From Opitutaceae bacterium (GTDB taxonomy: Bacteria; Verrucomicrobiota; Verrucomicrobiia; Opitutales; Opitutaceae): a DNA stretch of 41,701 bases. Position 1 is the stretch's first letter, and each line of letters starts with the position of its first letter. A program made the translations under genes and the position numbers. Positions 9,049 through 17,352 of the stretch are shown here, piece by piece. The stretch lies in assembly GCA_028280955.1 (NCBI GenBank), contig JANQKU010000109.1, positions 1-41,701 on the forward strand, written 5' to 3'. The notes beneath the pieces were generated by a model. That model was not told the DNA's origin. It saw only the letters and a program-made list of their open reading frames with translations, and ran no database searches.

Positions 9049-9789
9049 TCAACTCCGAGGGTAATCGTCTCGTTTATAATACGCCTTGTCCAGAGTATGG
9101 ATATCGCAGGTCACGTCTTTACTCACCCAATGAGTGGCAAACCCTCTGCGCCAACGACCCGATTCATTTCGGTGAGAAGTATGCAGCGTATATCCATGAT
9201 GAATACAGACACCACCCTTCTTCACTCTACCCAATGATTCTCGACTTAGATCCACATCCTCGTCACTCGGAGCCATATTGTGTTCCTCTCCCGGAATCGG
9301 TTTATGGGGCACAAGGCCTTCTTTATGGGTTCCATCAATATAACGCAAACAACCGTTCTCCTCATCCACATCATCCAGAGCTATCCACGCCGTGATCACA
9401 TCATCGATTGGTTTACAGCAAAAATAAGCATTGTCTTGATGATACGGCTTAGCTGAACCGAACTGCGGTGGCTTCATAAAGATCTGATCCACTACCAAGA
9501 GAGGTTCTTTACCAAAAAAAGCAGAAATCACTTTCCTTAATCTCGTATCCAAAACAAAATCACGGAATACTTCATCTTTCTCAAACGGACGATCGATCTT
9601 ACGGGGAGCTACCTTGCCATCAGCTGAATGATCTACCTTATAATCTTCGTTGGTTTCTTTTAATTCGGCCTCACTGACTCTTAACGCTTCCTGGGCAATC
9701 GTTTCCGCTTCATCTCGAGTAAAGACTTCCTCAACAACGATCCAACCCTTTTCATTATACTGTGAAATTTGTTCCGGTGAAATGTTCAT
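9049..9789 (-). CDS. Phytanoyl-CoA dioxygenase (PhyH) family Fe(II)/2-oxoglutarate enzyme
   Basis: A 246-residue non-haem iron oxygenase. The facial triad is His117-x-Asp119 (Pro-Tyr-His-Gln-Asp-Asn) and His203 (Thr-Leu-His-Thr-Ser). Arg214/Arg215 are placed to bind 2-oxoglutarate. I use ATG 9789 (Met-Asn-Ile-Ser-Pro-Glu-Gln), because the 12 residues upstream are hydrophobic and not part of the fold. Family members hydroxylate small acids, CoA esters, phosphonates and alkyl sulfates. As the last gene of a sulfatase/aldolase/SDR operon, it may oxidise the organic part of the substrate or cleave an ether- or sulfate-bearing carbon. That is inference. Confidence 0.88.
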   Translation of the reverse strand: MNISPEQISQYNEKGWIVVEEVFTRDEAETIAQEALRVSEAELKETNEDYKVDHSADGKVAPRKIDRPFEKDEVFRDFVLDTRLRKVISAFFGKEPLLVVDQIFMKPPQFGSAKPYHQDNAYFCCKPIDDVITAWIALDDVDEENGCLRYIDGTHKEGLVPHKPIPGEEHNMAPSDEDVDLSRESLGRVKKGGVCIHHGYTLHTSHRNESGRWRRGFATHWVSKDVTCDIHTLDKAYYKRDDYPRS

Positions 9790-9926
9790 AAACACGATCC
9801 ATAAAATTGTGACTATTAACTGCAATTAAAAACGCCATCAGTAAATCTTATAGTTAAACCAGGCGTAAAAGAGATCCTAATTTCAGAGGATACAGATTCT
9901 CTATACCTCTATAGAATAAACCCCTA

Positions 9927-10700
9927 TCAGTCCGATTTTTCCGGATTTCGTCCGATAATCGGATACTGCTCCAACTCAATCACACTACCCGTAACAGGCC
10001 CGCTTTCACCACTCAACCAAAAGACCACATTTGCCGCAATTTCGGATGGTTCAATCAATCGACCGGAGGGTGCAAATTCTGCCGGAATATTGAGATGCCA
10101 GTCTTTCGGCTGTCCATTGTCGATTTGGTTCTGGTATTCATTGGACGTCAAAACCCAGCCAACATTAAGATGAGTTACCTGAACGCCATCACGGCCGAAA
10201 GCTTCGGCCAGATTTCGTGACATCGTCATTAACCCTCCTTTTGCAATACTGTAGGCAAACAGAGTATTTTCGCCGCAAAATCCATTGACCGACCCAATAT
10301 TCACAATGCTTCCTTTCGACTTTTTTAAAGCCTCAATAGCAGCTTTAACCATTAAAAAGGGAGCTTTCAGATTAACCCCAATAATCTCATCAAACTGGCT
10401 AGAATCCGTTTCATAAAACGTTCCCCTGGACGGCCATCCTACATTGTTCACCAGACCATCCAAGCCACCGAACGTATCCAATGCGTATGACACCAGGCGA
10501 GCGGGAGCTTCCGGATCTGCCAAATCATCCACATGAAGCGATACAGCTTTTCCCAACTCCTCACACAACGCATCACCCCGTTTCTGGTCCCGCCCATGCA
10601 AAATCACCTTAGCCCCCTCCTGCACACAACGCCGGGCAATCGCTTCGCCAATACCTGTCGTGCTTCCGGTTACAATAATTCGCTTACCATCCAGTCTCAT
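9927..10700 (-). CDS. Short-chain dehydrogenase/reductase (SDR)
   Basis: A 257-residue classical SDR. The cofactor motif is Thr-Gly-Ser-Thr-Thr-Gly-Ile-Gly (11-18), the NNxG motif is Asn-Asn-Val-Gly (85-88), and the catalytic residues are Ser137, Tyr150 and Lys154. Its start codon overlaps the stop of the aldolase gene by one base (TAATG), so the two are translationally coupled. Working beside a DapA-like aldolase suggests oxidation or reduction of a sugar or sugar acid. The C-terminal Ile-Glu-Leu-Glu-Gln-Tyr-Pro is family-typical. The exact substrate cannot be read from the sequence. Confidence 0.92.
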   Translation of the reverse strand: MRLDGKRIIVTGSTTGIGEAIARRCVQEGAKVILHGRDQKRGDALCEELGKAVSLHVDDLADPEAPARLVSYALDTFGGLDGLVNNVGWPSRGTFYETDSSQFDEIIGVNLKAPFLMVKAAIEALKKSKGSIVNIGSVNGFCGENTLFAYSIAKGGLMTMSRNLAEAFGRDGVQVTHLNVGWVLTSNEYQNQIDNGQPKDWHLNIPAEFAPSGRLIEPSEIAANVVFWLSGESGPVTGSVIELEQYPIIGRNPEKSD

Positions 10701-11608
10701 TATATCAATTTCGCTTCAAATTTCAGTAATTCCTTCAGGAGGAGTTCCGTTTCACATCTATTTTGTTCTTCAAAAAGTAACGTATTCTTTGTTCTCGTTT
10801 CAATCGTTTTAAAAACATCTCTCTGCTTCAACATTTCCTTTGCGCATACAGGATACAAATTATCCCACAGAAGTGCATCAACCTTAGCCAACATTCCGAC
10901 GGCCTCACTGATTTTCTCAGAATCGGCAAAATACCTGCAAAGATAACTGAGCAATTCAATCGAAAGATTGGCATGAACACCACTGTATCCTTTTCCGCCG
11001 AGCTGGAGACTCTCGATCAATGTTCCGGCATGCGCATTGTACAAACCGAGATTCGTTCCTTTCAGCAAATCCAGACGACGAGATATCAGATTGAGATCAC
11101 AGGAAGTATCTTTCAAAAAGATAAACCGATCCGTGGAGAGGATATATTCCAAGACTCTTTCCGACAACAATCGTTTATACGGTTGAGGACATTCATATAT
11201 CCCAAGGGGGTTCTCCGTTTTAAATGCACTCAGAAACAGATCTAAATTTTCGATCAGAATCTCATCACTTTCATCCTCCTGAGCAAAAGCATTTGAGAGT
11301 AGAACAACCGCATCCACCCCTGTATCCGCAATACGATACATCGTTTCTAATTGCTGCTCAAATGATTTATCGATGTGACCGGACGCAACGACCTCCAGGC
11401 TCGAATGATCCTTAACAAACTGCGCGAGCTCCACTCTTTCATCAACCGACAATGCAAACATTTCACTGGATTGACAAACCGCAAATAGCCCATCAGCTCC
11501 GCCCTCTTCAAACCACCGAATAAAAGCCGACAAACTCTCGTAATCTATTTTATTCTCCCCATTAAACGGGGTAAGCATCACGGGATAAACACCACCTTTA
11601 ATCGTCAT
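10700..11608 (-). CDS. DapA/NanA-superfamily aldolase-like lyase
   Basis: A 302-residue TIM-barrel class I aldolase. The Schiff-base lysine is Lys166 (Phe-Leu-Lys-Asp-Thr) and the partner tyrosine is Tyr138 (Gly-Ile-Tyr-Glu-Cys-Pro). The Gly-Thr-Thr-Gly-Glu loop of dihydrodipicolinate synthase is replaced by Cys-Gln-Ser-Ser-Glu (45-49), and the YxVPxRT motif with the dicarboxylate-binding Arg is absent. It is therefore unlikely to be true DapA. A catabolic 2-keto-3-deoxy sugar-acid aldolase, or a dehydratase of that family, fits better. It is coupled to the SDR gene and 30 bp downstream of the sulfatase gene. Confidence 0.85.
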   Translation of the reverse strand: MTIKGGVYPVMLTPFNGENKIDYESLSAFIRWFEEGGADGLFAVCQSSEMFALSVDERVELAQFVKDHSSLEVVASGHIDKSFEQQLETMYRIADTGVDAVVLLSNAFAQEDESDEILIENLDLFLSAFKTENPLGIYECPQPYKRLLSERVLEYILSTDRFIFLKDTSCDLNLISRRLDLLKGTNLGLYNAHAGTLIESLQLGGKGYSGVHANLSIELLSYLCRYFADSEKISEAVGMLAKVDALLWDNLYPVCAKEMLKQRDVFKTIETRTKNTLLFEEQNRCETELLLKELLKFEAKLI

Positions 11609-11638
11609 CTCTTCTTTCCTTTAAATGGGAACAATAGA

Positions 11639-13126
11639 CTAAAGCCCAAGACGCTCGTATTGCTCTTTCGGCGCATTGCATTCCGTTATCAGATTACGAA
11701 GAGCCTCTGTCATTTCCGCTTCTTTAGCGGAATCTGAAATCGGTGTCGTCTGCCCAGGATCTTTTTTCACATCGAACAACATCGTCGGCAAGTCCGGCTT
11801 GATCGGTTCATTACCAGGTAAACCGCCACGAGCCGGGATCTTCAGGGTTGGACATTCTTTGGTAAATCCAAAAGGTTCAGCTAATCCAACCGTTTGCTTG
11901 AGTTCTTCCGTCGAAAAACTTTTCTGCATGTGAGTCGGCATCAGAGTGTATTCAAAAAGAGGACGATTATCCTCTGTCACTGGACCACGCATATAGACAT
12001 GCTTCCCATCGGTCACATTCACATGATTGCCACTCATGCCAAAAATTCCGTACTGCCTCACCGCCTTGTCACTCTCGATTGTTTCTTTCAATGATTTACC
12101 CAACATGTCTTTGGTCGACTCCAATCCGAAGAATTCCAGCAACGTCGGCCCTAGATCAATCGAAGGCTGAACCAGTGACTGACGACGTTCACCTTGAATC
12201 TTTGAACGCGGATCCCATACAAAAAAAGGCGTTCTCGCGATCTCTTCATAAAATGGCATCCAGCATTTCGCCCAGCACTCGTGTTCCCCCAACATAAAAC
12301 CATGATCGGTCCACACGATCAACATAGTATCATCCCACATCGAATACTCATCCATCTTATCGAGAATCTGACCAAGGCGTTGATCACACATGCTCAACAG
12401 TGAGGCATATTCAAAACGGATATGCTCAATTTCTTCCGGCTCTTCCTGAACTTTTCGATAAGGTGGCCAATCAAAATGCTTTCCCTTATACTTCTCGTAA
12501 TGTTCCTTGTAGATGGCTTTGGACTCCGGTGAACTGAAAAAAGGCTCATGCGGATCAAACGTTTCGATCTGAAGAAACCAGTTATCTTCTTCCTTATTTC
12601 GTCGAATAAAATCCATCCCGCGTTCAAAGGTTCGAAACTGAGGAAAATCTTCTTCCTTCTTCACCTCTTTTCGATTGATCCAGTCCTGGTACCACATCCG
12701 ATCATTCCGTGGCCAGACAGATTCCGGAACTTCCGGCTTTGCCACCTGCCCAATCCATAGATCACCCTCCTGTCCTCTGATCGCTTCCCAGGTTGAATAC
12801 TTGGTACCGTAATTCCCGGCGCCTTCTTCCCAGTAATGATAATGATCCGTTACCAAGTGAGAATGAATACCAGCCTCTCGCAACATCTTGGGCATGGAAT
12901 CATCAAACGGTTCCAGTGGCCCCCAACTACGATGCAGAAAATTCGGGCGACCTGTATGCAAGTCTCTCCGAGCCGGCATGCAGGGCATGCTGCAGACATA
13001 GCTCGTTTCAAAAACAACCGTTCGTTTTGCCAGGCGCTCGAAATTGGGCGCATGAACCCAATCACATCCATAGGGTGGAAGCATGTGACGATTCAGTGAA
13101 TCAAACATCACCATTATCGCCTTCAT
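11639..13126 (-). CDS. Type I (formylglycine) sulfatase, no signal peptide
   Basis: A 495-residue S1-type sulfatase/alkaline-phosphatase-fold enzyme. The formylglycine motif Cys49-Met-Pro-Ala-Arg53, followed by Leu-His-Thr-Gly, is intact. Asp9 is the first metal ligand, but the usual second residue is Ser10. The second half has Thr-Asp-His-Gly-Phe-Met-Leu-Gly-Glu-His with the metal Asp-His pair. The frame extends to TTG 13132. I choose ATG 13126 because AGGG lies 9 bases upstream and the fold begins at once. The lack of a signal peptide means cytoplasmic action. A formylglycine-generating enzyme must be encoded elsewhere. It is second in the minus-strand operon. Confidence 0.92.
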   Translation of the reverse strand: MKAIMVMFDSLNRHMLPPYGCDWVHAPNFERLAKRTVVFETSYVCSMPCMPARRDLHTGRPNFLHRSWGPLEPFDDSMPKMLREAGIHSHLVTDHYHYWEEGAGNYGTKYSTWEAIRGQEGDLWIGQVAKPEVPESVWPRNDRMWYQDWINRKEVKKEEDFPQFRTFERGMDFIRRNKEEDNWFLQIETFDPHEPFFSSPESKAIYKEHYEKYKGKHFDWPPYRKVQEEPEEIEHIRFEYASLLSMCDQRLGQILDKMDEYSMWDDTMLIVWTDHGFMLGEHECWAKCWMPFYEEIARTPFFVWDPRSKIQGERRQSLVQPSIDLGPTLLEFFGLESTKDMLGKSLKETIESDKAVRQYGIFGMSGNHVNVTDGKHVYMRGPVTEDNRPLFEYTLMPTHMQKSFSTEELKQTVGLAEPFGFTKECPTLKIPARGGLPGNEPIKPDLPTMLFDVKKDPGQTTPISDSAKEAEMTEALRNLITECNAPKEQYERLGL

Positions 13127-13177
13127 AAACAATCGCCCTTCGTATCCAAATTTCTCATTCTCAATTTCATTTACTTT

Positions 13178-14116
13178 TTACGTTTCCGGCTTTTCCCAAG
13201 CTAGAGAATAATCTCTCTGATGAGGCTCAGGATGACCACTGAGCCCATAACCGGCAGTCGATTGAGACTCCTCTTCCAATGGAATAAAAGTATACTGAAT
13301 ATCAGCCCCATCGATATCAAAACGATAGAAGCCAAGCCGCGGGTCACCGTCCGGCCAACGATCTTCCCATTGTGACATCGCAATACCGGGACACCGGAAA
13401 AAACGAATACCTTCCACCTCCTGCGGCGGTTTCCGACAGTGAATATGTCCGCTAAAAACAATTTCTACCCCGGCCTTCTGAAAAGCCTCAAAGAGCCGTA
13501 ACCGATGAGGTCGATCAATGGAGAAATACCACTCCAGGTATTCTTCTTCCTTAGTAATATCCCAGGAAGGTTCATCCAATTCGTCAATAAAGAGCGAATA
13601 ATGCATGGTCAGGATATGATGCTCTGCTCTTGGTAGGGAAGGCAGTTCTTTTTCCACCCAGTTCCACATTCGTTCTTCATGCGGCAAACCGGATCCGACT
13701 ACCGCTGCATAAACCCCGCTGAATCGAACATTTTTATGAATAAAACTCCAGGGAAAATCTCCAAAGTACCCTGCAAACCGATCCAACATTTCACCCGTTA
13801 CATTCAAATCAGGATCTTTCCTGCCAGTCCCCCCATTTTTATCCGTCCATTTATTCCCGGCTTCAATATTACCCGGAATAGTATAATAGGGAAAAGGAAG
13901 TGCATCCAACTCCCGTTTGGCAGTCTCCATTTCAAAATCATGGAGATGACCGTCTCGCGTCAAATCTCCCCCCACTACCATCAGATCGATATTTTCCATG
14001 GCCTGCAGTTGGCGATAAGCCGTCTGCCAATTGTCCATGTATCTCTGCTGAAAACGATAAGAGCGAGGCGATCCCGGTTGTAAATCGGTAATCTGTATAA
14101 ATGACCAGGGCTTCAT
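13178..14116 (-). CDS. Calcineurin-like metallophosphoesterase, DxQ type (copy 1)
   Basis: A 312-residue phosphoesterase. Metal-site motifs in order: Asp11-Leu-Gln13 (Gln in place of the usual His), Gly-Gly-Asp51, Gly-Asn83, His172 (Thr-Met-His-Tyr) and Gly-His224-Ile-His226. The GNHD motif reads Gly-Asn-Ile-Glu, so the usual catalytic His is missing. DxQ is known from CPPED1- and ADPRibase-Mn-like enzymes. Start ATG 14116 is chosen by alignment with the paralogue at 17353-18285. An extension to TTG 14155 is possible and would run through a dyad. It is first gene of the operon that contains the sulfatase. The substrate is unknown; a phosphodiester or sugar-phosphate product is plausible. Confidence 0.88.
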   Translation of the reverse strand: MKPWSFIQITDLQPGSPRSYRFQQRYMDNWQTAYRQLQAMENIDLMVVGGDLTRDGHLHDFEMETAKRELDALPFPYYTIPGNIEAGNKWTDKNGGTGRKDPDLNVTGEMLDRFAGYFGDFPWSFIHKNVRFSGVYAAVVGSGLPHEERMWNWVEKELPSLPRAEHHILTMHYSLFIDELDEPSWDITKEEEYLEWYFSIDRPHRLRLFEAFQKAGVEIVFSGHIHCRKPPQEVEGIRFFRCPGIAMSQWEDRWPDGDPRLGFYRFDIDGADIQYTFIPLEEESQSTAGYGLSGHPEPHQRDYSLAWEKPET

Positions 14117-14127
14117 AAAAAAATCAA

Positions 14128-14148
14128 AGATCACTTTTGAAGTGATCT
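14128..14148. promoter_or_regulatory. Perfect 21-bp dyad between divergent operons (operator or leader hairpin)
   Basis: Nine-base arms (14128-14136 and 14140-14148) are perfect reverse complements around 3 bases. The dyad lies 11 bp upstream of the phosphoesterase ATG, in the region shared with the divergent sulfatase operon. On the minus strand it is followed by TTTGATTTTTTT directly before the ATG, so it could be a transcription-attenuating hairpin as well as a repressor operator. Confidence 0.55.
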
Positions 14149-14256
14149 GCCTCAATCTAACTACCGACTATTTCACTTTCGTCAAGAATACGGCTCCCTG
14201 ATCTCATTATATAAGACAATACTTCCTATTGACCCACTGAGGAGTGCCTGTACTTT

Positions 14257-15810
14257 TTGATCCCAGTGGCTACAAAACAGACTCCAAATATTCTGCTCAT
14301 TACGACTGACCAACAGCGTTTCGATCACCTGGGAATCAAAGGAGTAAAGGGAATCAAGACACCTCACCTCGATCGCCTGGGAAAAGAAGGCGTTCACTTT
14401 GACAGAGCTTACTGCCCTTCTCCCATCTGCACACCGACACGGGTTTCTTTGCTCACGGGCCAATACCCTTCCATGCATCAGGCCTATTCTATTGGGGTTT
14501 CAGCAGACCCCTTCCCTAAGCCGACCATAGCCGATCTTCTTTCAGCCGCCGGTTATTCAACGGCGCTCTTTGGAAAAACCCACTTCGTCAGACGTGAAGA
14601 TGAAATTTCGCATATGGCCGGGACCCCCAATCCTTCTCCGGAGTTTTTCAGAACGTGGCAAGGACCCTATCTCGGATTTCAAGAATTCCAGGGCAGCACG
14701 GGCCATACGATTAACAAAGTGCAAGCCATGCACTACCGCACTTTCCTGGAAGATGCAGGAGTAGACTATGAACAATGGTTTCCCTATTTAAGCAGCACCT
14801 ATGATCATCATCGCTGCGGTCTCTGGGAAATACCGGCACAATATCATGACACCTCCTGGGTAGCTGGCCTGACAACAGACTACATCGAAAGAAACGCCGA
14901 TCAGAAACCTTGGTTTTGCTGGGCCAGTTTTGAGGATCCTCATGAACCACTTGTCTGCCCGGACCCATGGTACTCATCCGTAGATACAGACGAAATAGAA
15001 ATTTATGAAGGCTATCGCGAAGGCGAATTTGATGATCGACCAGACCTGTACCGCATGTGCAGAGAAAAGGATTTTGATCCTCTAAATGACAGAAGCGTTC
15101 AAGAAGATATCCTGGGAGGTGCCGTTCATGAAAAATGCTCCATTCCTTCCGTTTTTGGGGAACCTGTAAAAGATGAACGAGTCAGGGAAGCCACTCAAGC
15201 GACCTTGGGCATGGTTGCTTTTCTCGACGATCGGGTTGGCGCTATTCTGAAAACAATCGAAACAACCGGACAGCTCGACAACACCATCATTATTTATACC
15301 TCTGATCACGGCGAAATGCATGGCCACCACGGGCTTTGGGGCAAAGGCGTAACCGCCTATGAAGATTGCCAACGAGTGCCTCTGCTCATCTGGGGACCCG
15401 GCCATATCGCCTCACGCGGCACCGTCTCCGGCCTGGCGAATCTCGTCGACCTTCCCAAAACCATTCTCAATCTCTGCCATACCTCCCTCCCCCAGGGTAT
15501 TCAAGGGACAGACCTAACCCCCATCCTAGATGGAAGGGTCGACTCCGTTCAGGATGCTACACTGATCGAACTGCGTGCTTCTCAAACAACCGTCAATCAA
15601 CACACCTTGATCACAAACCGCTATAAACTCGTCGTCTACAAAAATCTCTCCGAAGGGGAACTCTATGATCTGGAAACCGATCCAGACCAATACACCAACC
15701 TTTGGAACAACTCTTCCTTTGCCTCCTTAAAACTCGACCTCCTGCATCGGCTCACTCGTTTCCACATGCAGAAGGAACCCCTGGGACAACCAAGAGTCAG
15801 TTTTGCCTAA
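14257..15810 (+). CDS. Type I (formylglycine) sulfatase, no signal peptide (second)
   Basis: A 517-residue sulfatase. The N-terminal Asn-Ile-Leu-Leu-Ile-Thr-Thr-Asp18-Gln-Gln-Arg carries the metal ligand. The formylglycine motif is Cys58-Thr-Pro-Thr-Arg62 with Leu-Leu-Thr-Gly after it. A later Ser-Asp-His-Gly-Glu-Met-His-Gly-His-His supplies the second metal pair. The start is TTG 14257, with a GAGGAG-like Shine-Dalgarno at about 14239-14244; GTG 14266 would be too far from it. There is no signal peptide, so it is cytoplasmic like the other sulfatase. The two are only distantly alike. It heads the plus-strand operon with an SDR 15 bp downstream. The substrate is unknown. Confidence 0.92.
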   Translation: MIPVATKQTPNILLITTDQQRFDHLGIKGVKGIKTPHLDRLGKEGVHFDRAYCPSPICTPTRVSLLTGQYPSMHQAYSIGVSADPFPKPTIADLLSAAGYSTALFGKTHFVRREDEISHMAGTPNPSPEFFRTWQGPYLGFQEFQGSTGHTINKVQAMHYRTFLEDAGVDYEQWFPYLSSTYDHHRCGLWEIPAQYHDTSWVAGLTTDYIERNADQKPWFCWASFEDPHEPLVCPDPWYSSVDTDEIEIYEGYREGEFDDRPDLYRMCREKDFDPLNDRSVQEDILGGAVHEKCSIPSVFGEPVKDERVREATQATLGMVAFLDDRVGAILKTIETTGQLDNTIIIYTSDHGEMHGHHGLWGKGVTAYEDCQRVPLLIWGPGHIASRGTVSGLANLVDLPKTILNLCHTSLPQGIQGTDLTPILDGRVDSVQDATLIELRASQTTVNQHTLITNRYKLVVYKNLSEGELYDLETDPDQYTNLWNNSSFASLKLDLLHRLTRFHMQKEPLGQPRVSFA

Positions 15811-15825
15811 GCCTTTCTTAACCCC

Positions 15826-16665
15826 ATGAACACCGATACCTCCTTCCAATTCAACGATCTCTCAGGCAAAACCATTGTTCTGACCGGCGCCACCAGTGGC
15901 ATTGGACATGCCATTCTTCCCGATTTCCTGAGGCAAGGACTCAATCTCATTCTCATGGGCCGGAATCCGGAGAAACTGGCCGCAGTCGTTGAAGAACACT
16001 CTTCTCATAAAGAACAAATCCAAACGATTACTTGCGAATTGTCCGACCCTCAATCGAGAGAAGAAGCCTGCGGACAAATCCTAAAGAGCAATAGTGCTAT
16101 CGACGGATTTATCTCCAATGCGGCCATCGACCCCCGAAGAGAATTTGAAAATATCTCCACCCATTTTGTTCGCAATGTGATGGCAACCAATCTCGAGCCC
16201 TCCTTTCACATTACACAGAAACTCATGCCTCTCTTGAAAAAAAGTCCGGCCGGCAGAATTATTCTAATCGGTTCCGTCACTTATGACCTGGGTGGCACCT
16301 ACATGTCTGCCTATGCCGCTTCAAAAGGAGCCTTGATTGGTCTCACCCATTGTCTCTCTCACGAACTCTATACCACCAACATCACGGTCAATTGTCTTTC
16401 TCCCGGAGCCATCGTAGTGGAAAAAGAAGGACATCGACCAGAACGAGACCAGCAACTCATCGACCTGCAATCCGTTCCAAGGCGATTAACGCCCAAAGAC
16501 ATCATCGGTCCCCTTTCTCTCTTGCTCAGTGAAGCCGGTGGAGGTATCTCCGGTCAAGTGATCAAAGTCGAAGGTGGTGTCTTTCACCCTCTGGCCAGTG
16601 CAAATTTGCAAAAAAATCGATTGGAAACAGATTCGACCAATCCGGCTTTTAAAGACCCTGAATGA
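15826..16665 (+). CDS. Short-chain dehydrogenase/reductase (SDR), second
   Basis: A 279-residue SDR with the cofactor loop Thr-Gly-Ala-Thr-Ser-Gly-Ile-Gly (20-27), Ser-Asn-Ala-Ala in place of NNAG (97-100), catalytic Ser150, Tyr163 and Lys167, and an N-terminal extension of about 12 residues. The first residues after Rossmann strand 2 (Met-Gly-Arg-Asn-Pro) suggest NADP preference, which is inference. It lies 15 bp after the sulfatase stop and is surely co-transcribed with it. The pairing suggests oxidation or reduction of the desulfated product. About 20 residues after the usual C-terminus are extra. Confidence 0.92.
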   Translation: MNTDTSFQFNDLSGKTIVLTGATSGIGHAILPDFLRQGLNLILMGRNPEKLAAVVEEHSSHKEQIQTITCELSDPQSREEACGQILKSNSAIDGFISNAAIDPRREFENISTHFVRNVMATNLEPSFHITQKLMPLLKKSPAGRIILIGSVTYDLGGTYMSAYAASKGALIGLTHCLSHELYTTNITVNCLSPGAIVVEKEGHRPERDQQLIDLQSVPRRLTPKDIIGPLSLLLSEAGGGISGQVIKVEGGVFHPLASANLQKNRLETDSTNPAFKDPE

Positions 16666-16708
16666 TTCTATATCACACTGAGTTATTGTCTCTCAATAGG
16701 CACAAACA

Positions 16709-17260
16709 ATGAGTTTAAAATCATCAGTATTCATTGCGACAAGCCTGGATGGTTTCATTGCAAGAGAAGATGGAGGGCTTGACTGGCTGGATGCGGCAAA
16801 TGCCACGGTTCCGGAAGGAGAAGATTGTGGTTATCACACCTTCATGAATTCCATTGATACTTTGGTTATGGGACGAAAAACTTACGAAAAGGTTTTGTCC
16901 TTTGGTCAATGGTCATACGGGAACAAACCTGTGATTGTCTTAAGCAGTGAGAAAATCGAAATCCCTGCTGATTTGCATAGCACCGTTTCGCATTCATCTG
17001 AATCTCCCCAAGAACTATATACACGTTTATCTCAAAAAGGATTAAAACGCTTGTATATTGATGGTGGCATTACCATTCAGCGATTCCTGGCAGCGGGTCT
17101 TATTGACGATATTACCATTACGCTAATCCCCATTCTTCTGGGTAATGGGAAACCTTTATTTGGTAGTTTTGGAAAAGATATCTCACTCAGACATATTGCG
17201 ACAAAAACATTTGATTTTGGGTTCGTGCAGCTGACTTACCAAGTAGTCAAAACCACATAA
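16709..17260 (+). CDS. RibD-C/dihydrofolate-reductase-family protein
   Basis: A 183-residue protein of the RibD C-terminal/DHFR-like superfamily (YwjB/YyaP type). The start Ser-Val-Phe-Ile-Ala-Thr-Ser-Leu-Asp-Gly-Phe-Ile-Ala is diagnostic, with Met-Gly-Arg-Lys-Thr-Tyr-Glu in the middle and Tyr-Ile-Asp-Gly-Gly near residue 115. Members are NADPH-dependent reductases of mostly unknown substrate. It is 43 bp after the SDR on the same strand and may be the third gene of that operon or independent. A hairpin follows, shared with the convergent phosphoesterase gene. Confidence 0.9.
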   Translation: MSLKSSVFIATSLDGFIAREDGGLDWLDAANATVPEGEDCGYHTFMNSIDTLVMGRKTYEKVLSFGQWSYGNKPVIVLSSEKIEIPADLHSTVSHSSESPQELYTRLSQKGLKRLYIDGGITIQRFLAAGLIDDITITLIPILLGNGKPLFGSFGKDISLRHIATKTFDFGFVQLTYQVVKTT

Positions 17261-17295
17261 CCACTACACTAAATCTGTTTCCTCCATTCACAAAG

Positions 17296-17330
17296 GAATC
17301 ATTCAACACTATAAGGGAGTTGAACGATTC
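17296..17330. terminator. Hairpin between convergent genes
   Basis: Arms 17296-17307 and 17319-17330 pair over 12 positions with one mismatch around an 11-base loop. It sits 35 bp after the reductase stop and 22 bp from the 3' end of the convergent phosphoesterase gene, as expected for a bidirectional terminator. T tracts are weak. Confidence 0.55.
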
Positions 17331-17352
17331 ACTCCCTCTATAGCTGAAGTTT

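Noticed and set aside
6400-9050. Mobile element or prophage
   Set aside because: No integrase, transposase, terminal inverted repeats or attachment site seen; only composition change and gene remnants.
10700-11608. Assignment as true dihydrodipicolinate synthase (DapA)
   Set aside because: The GTTGE loop and the dicarboxylate-binding Arg motif are replaced; only the general aldolase core is kept.
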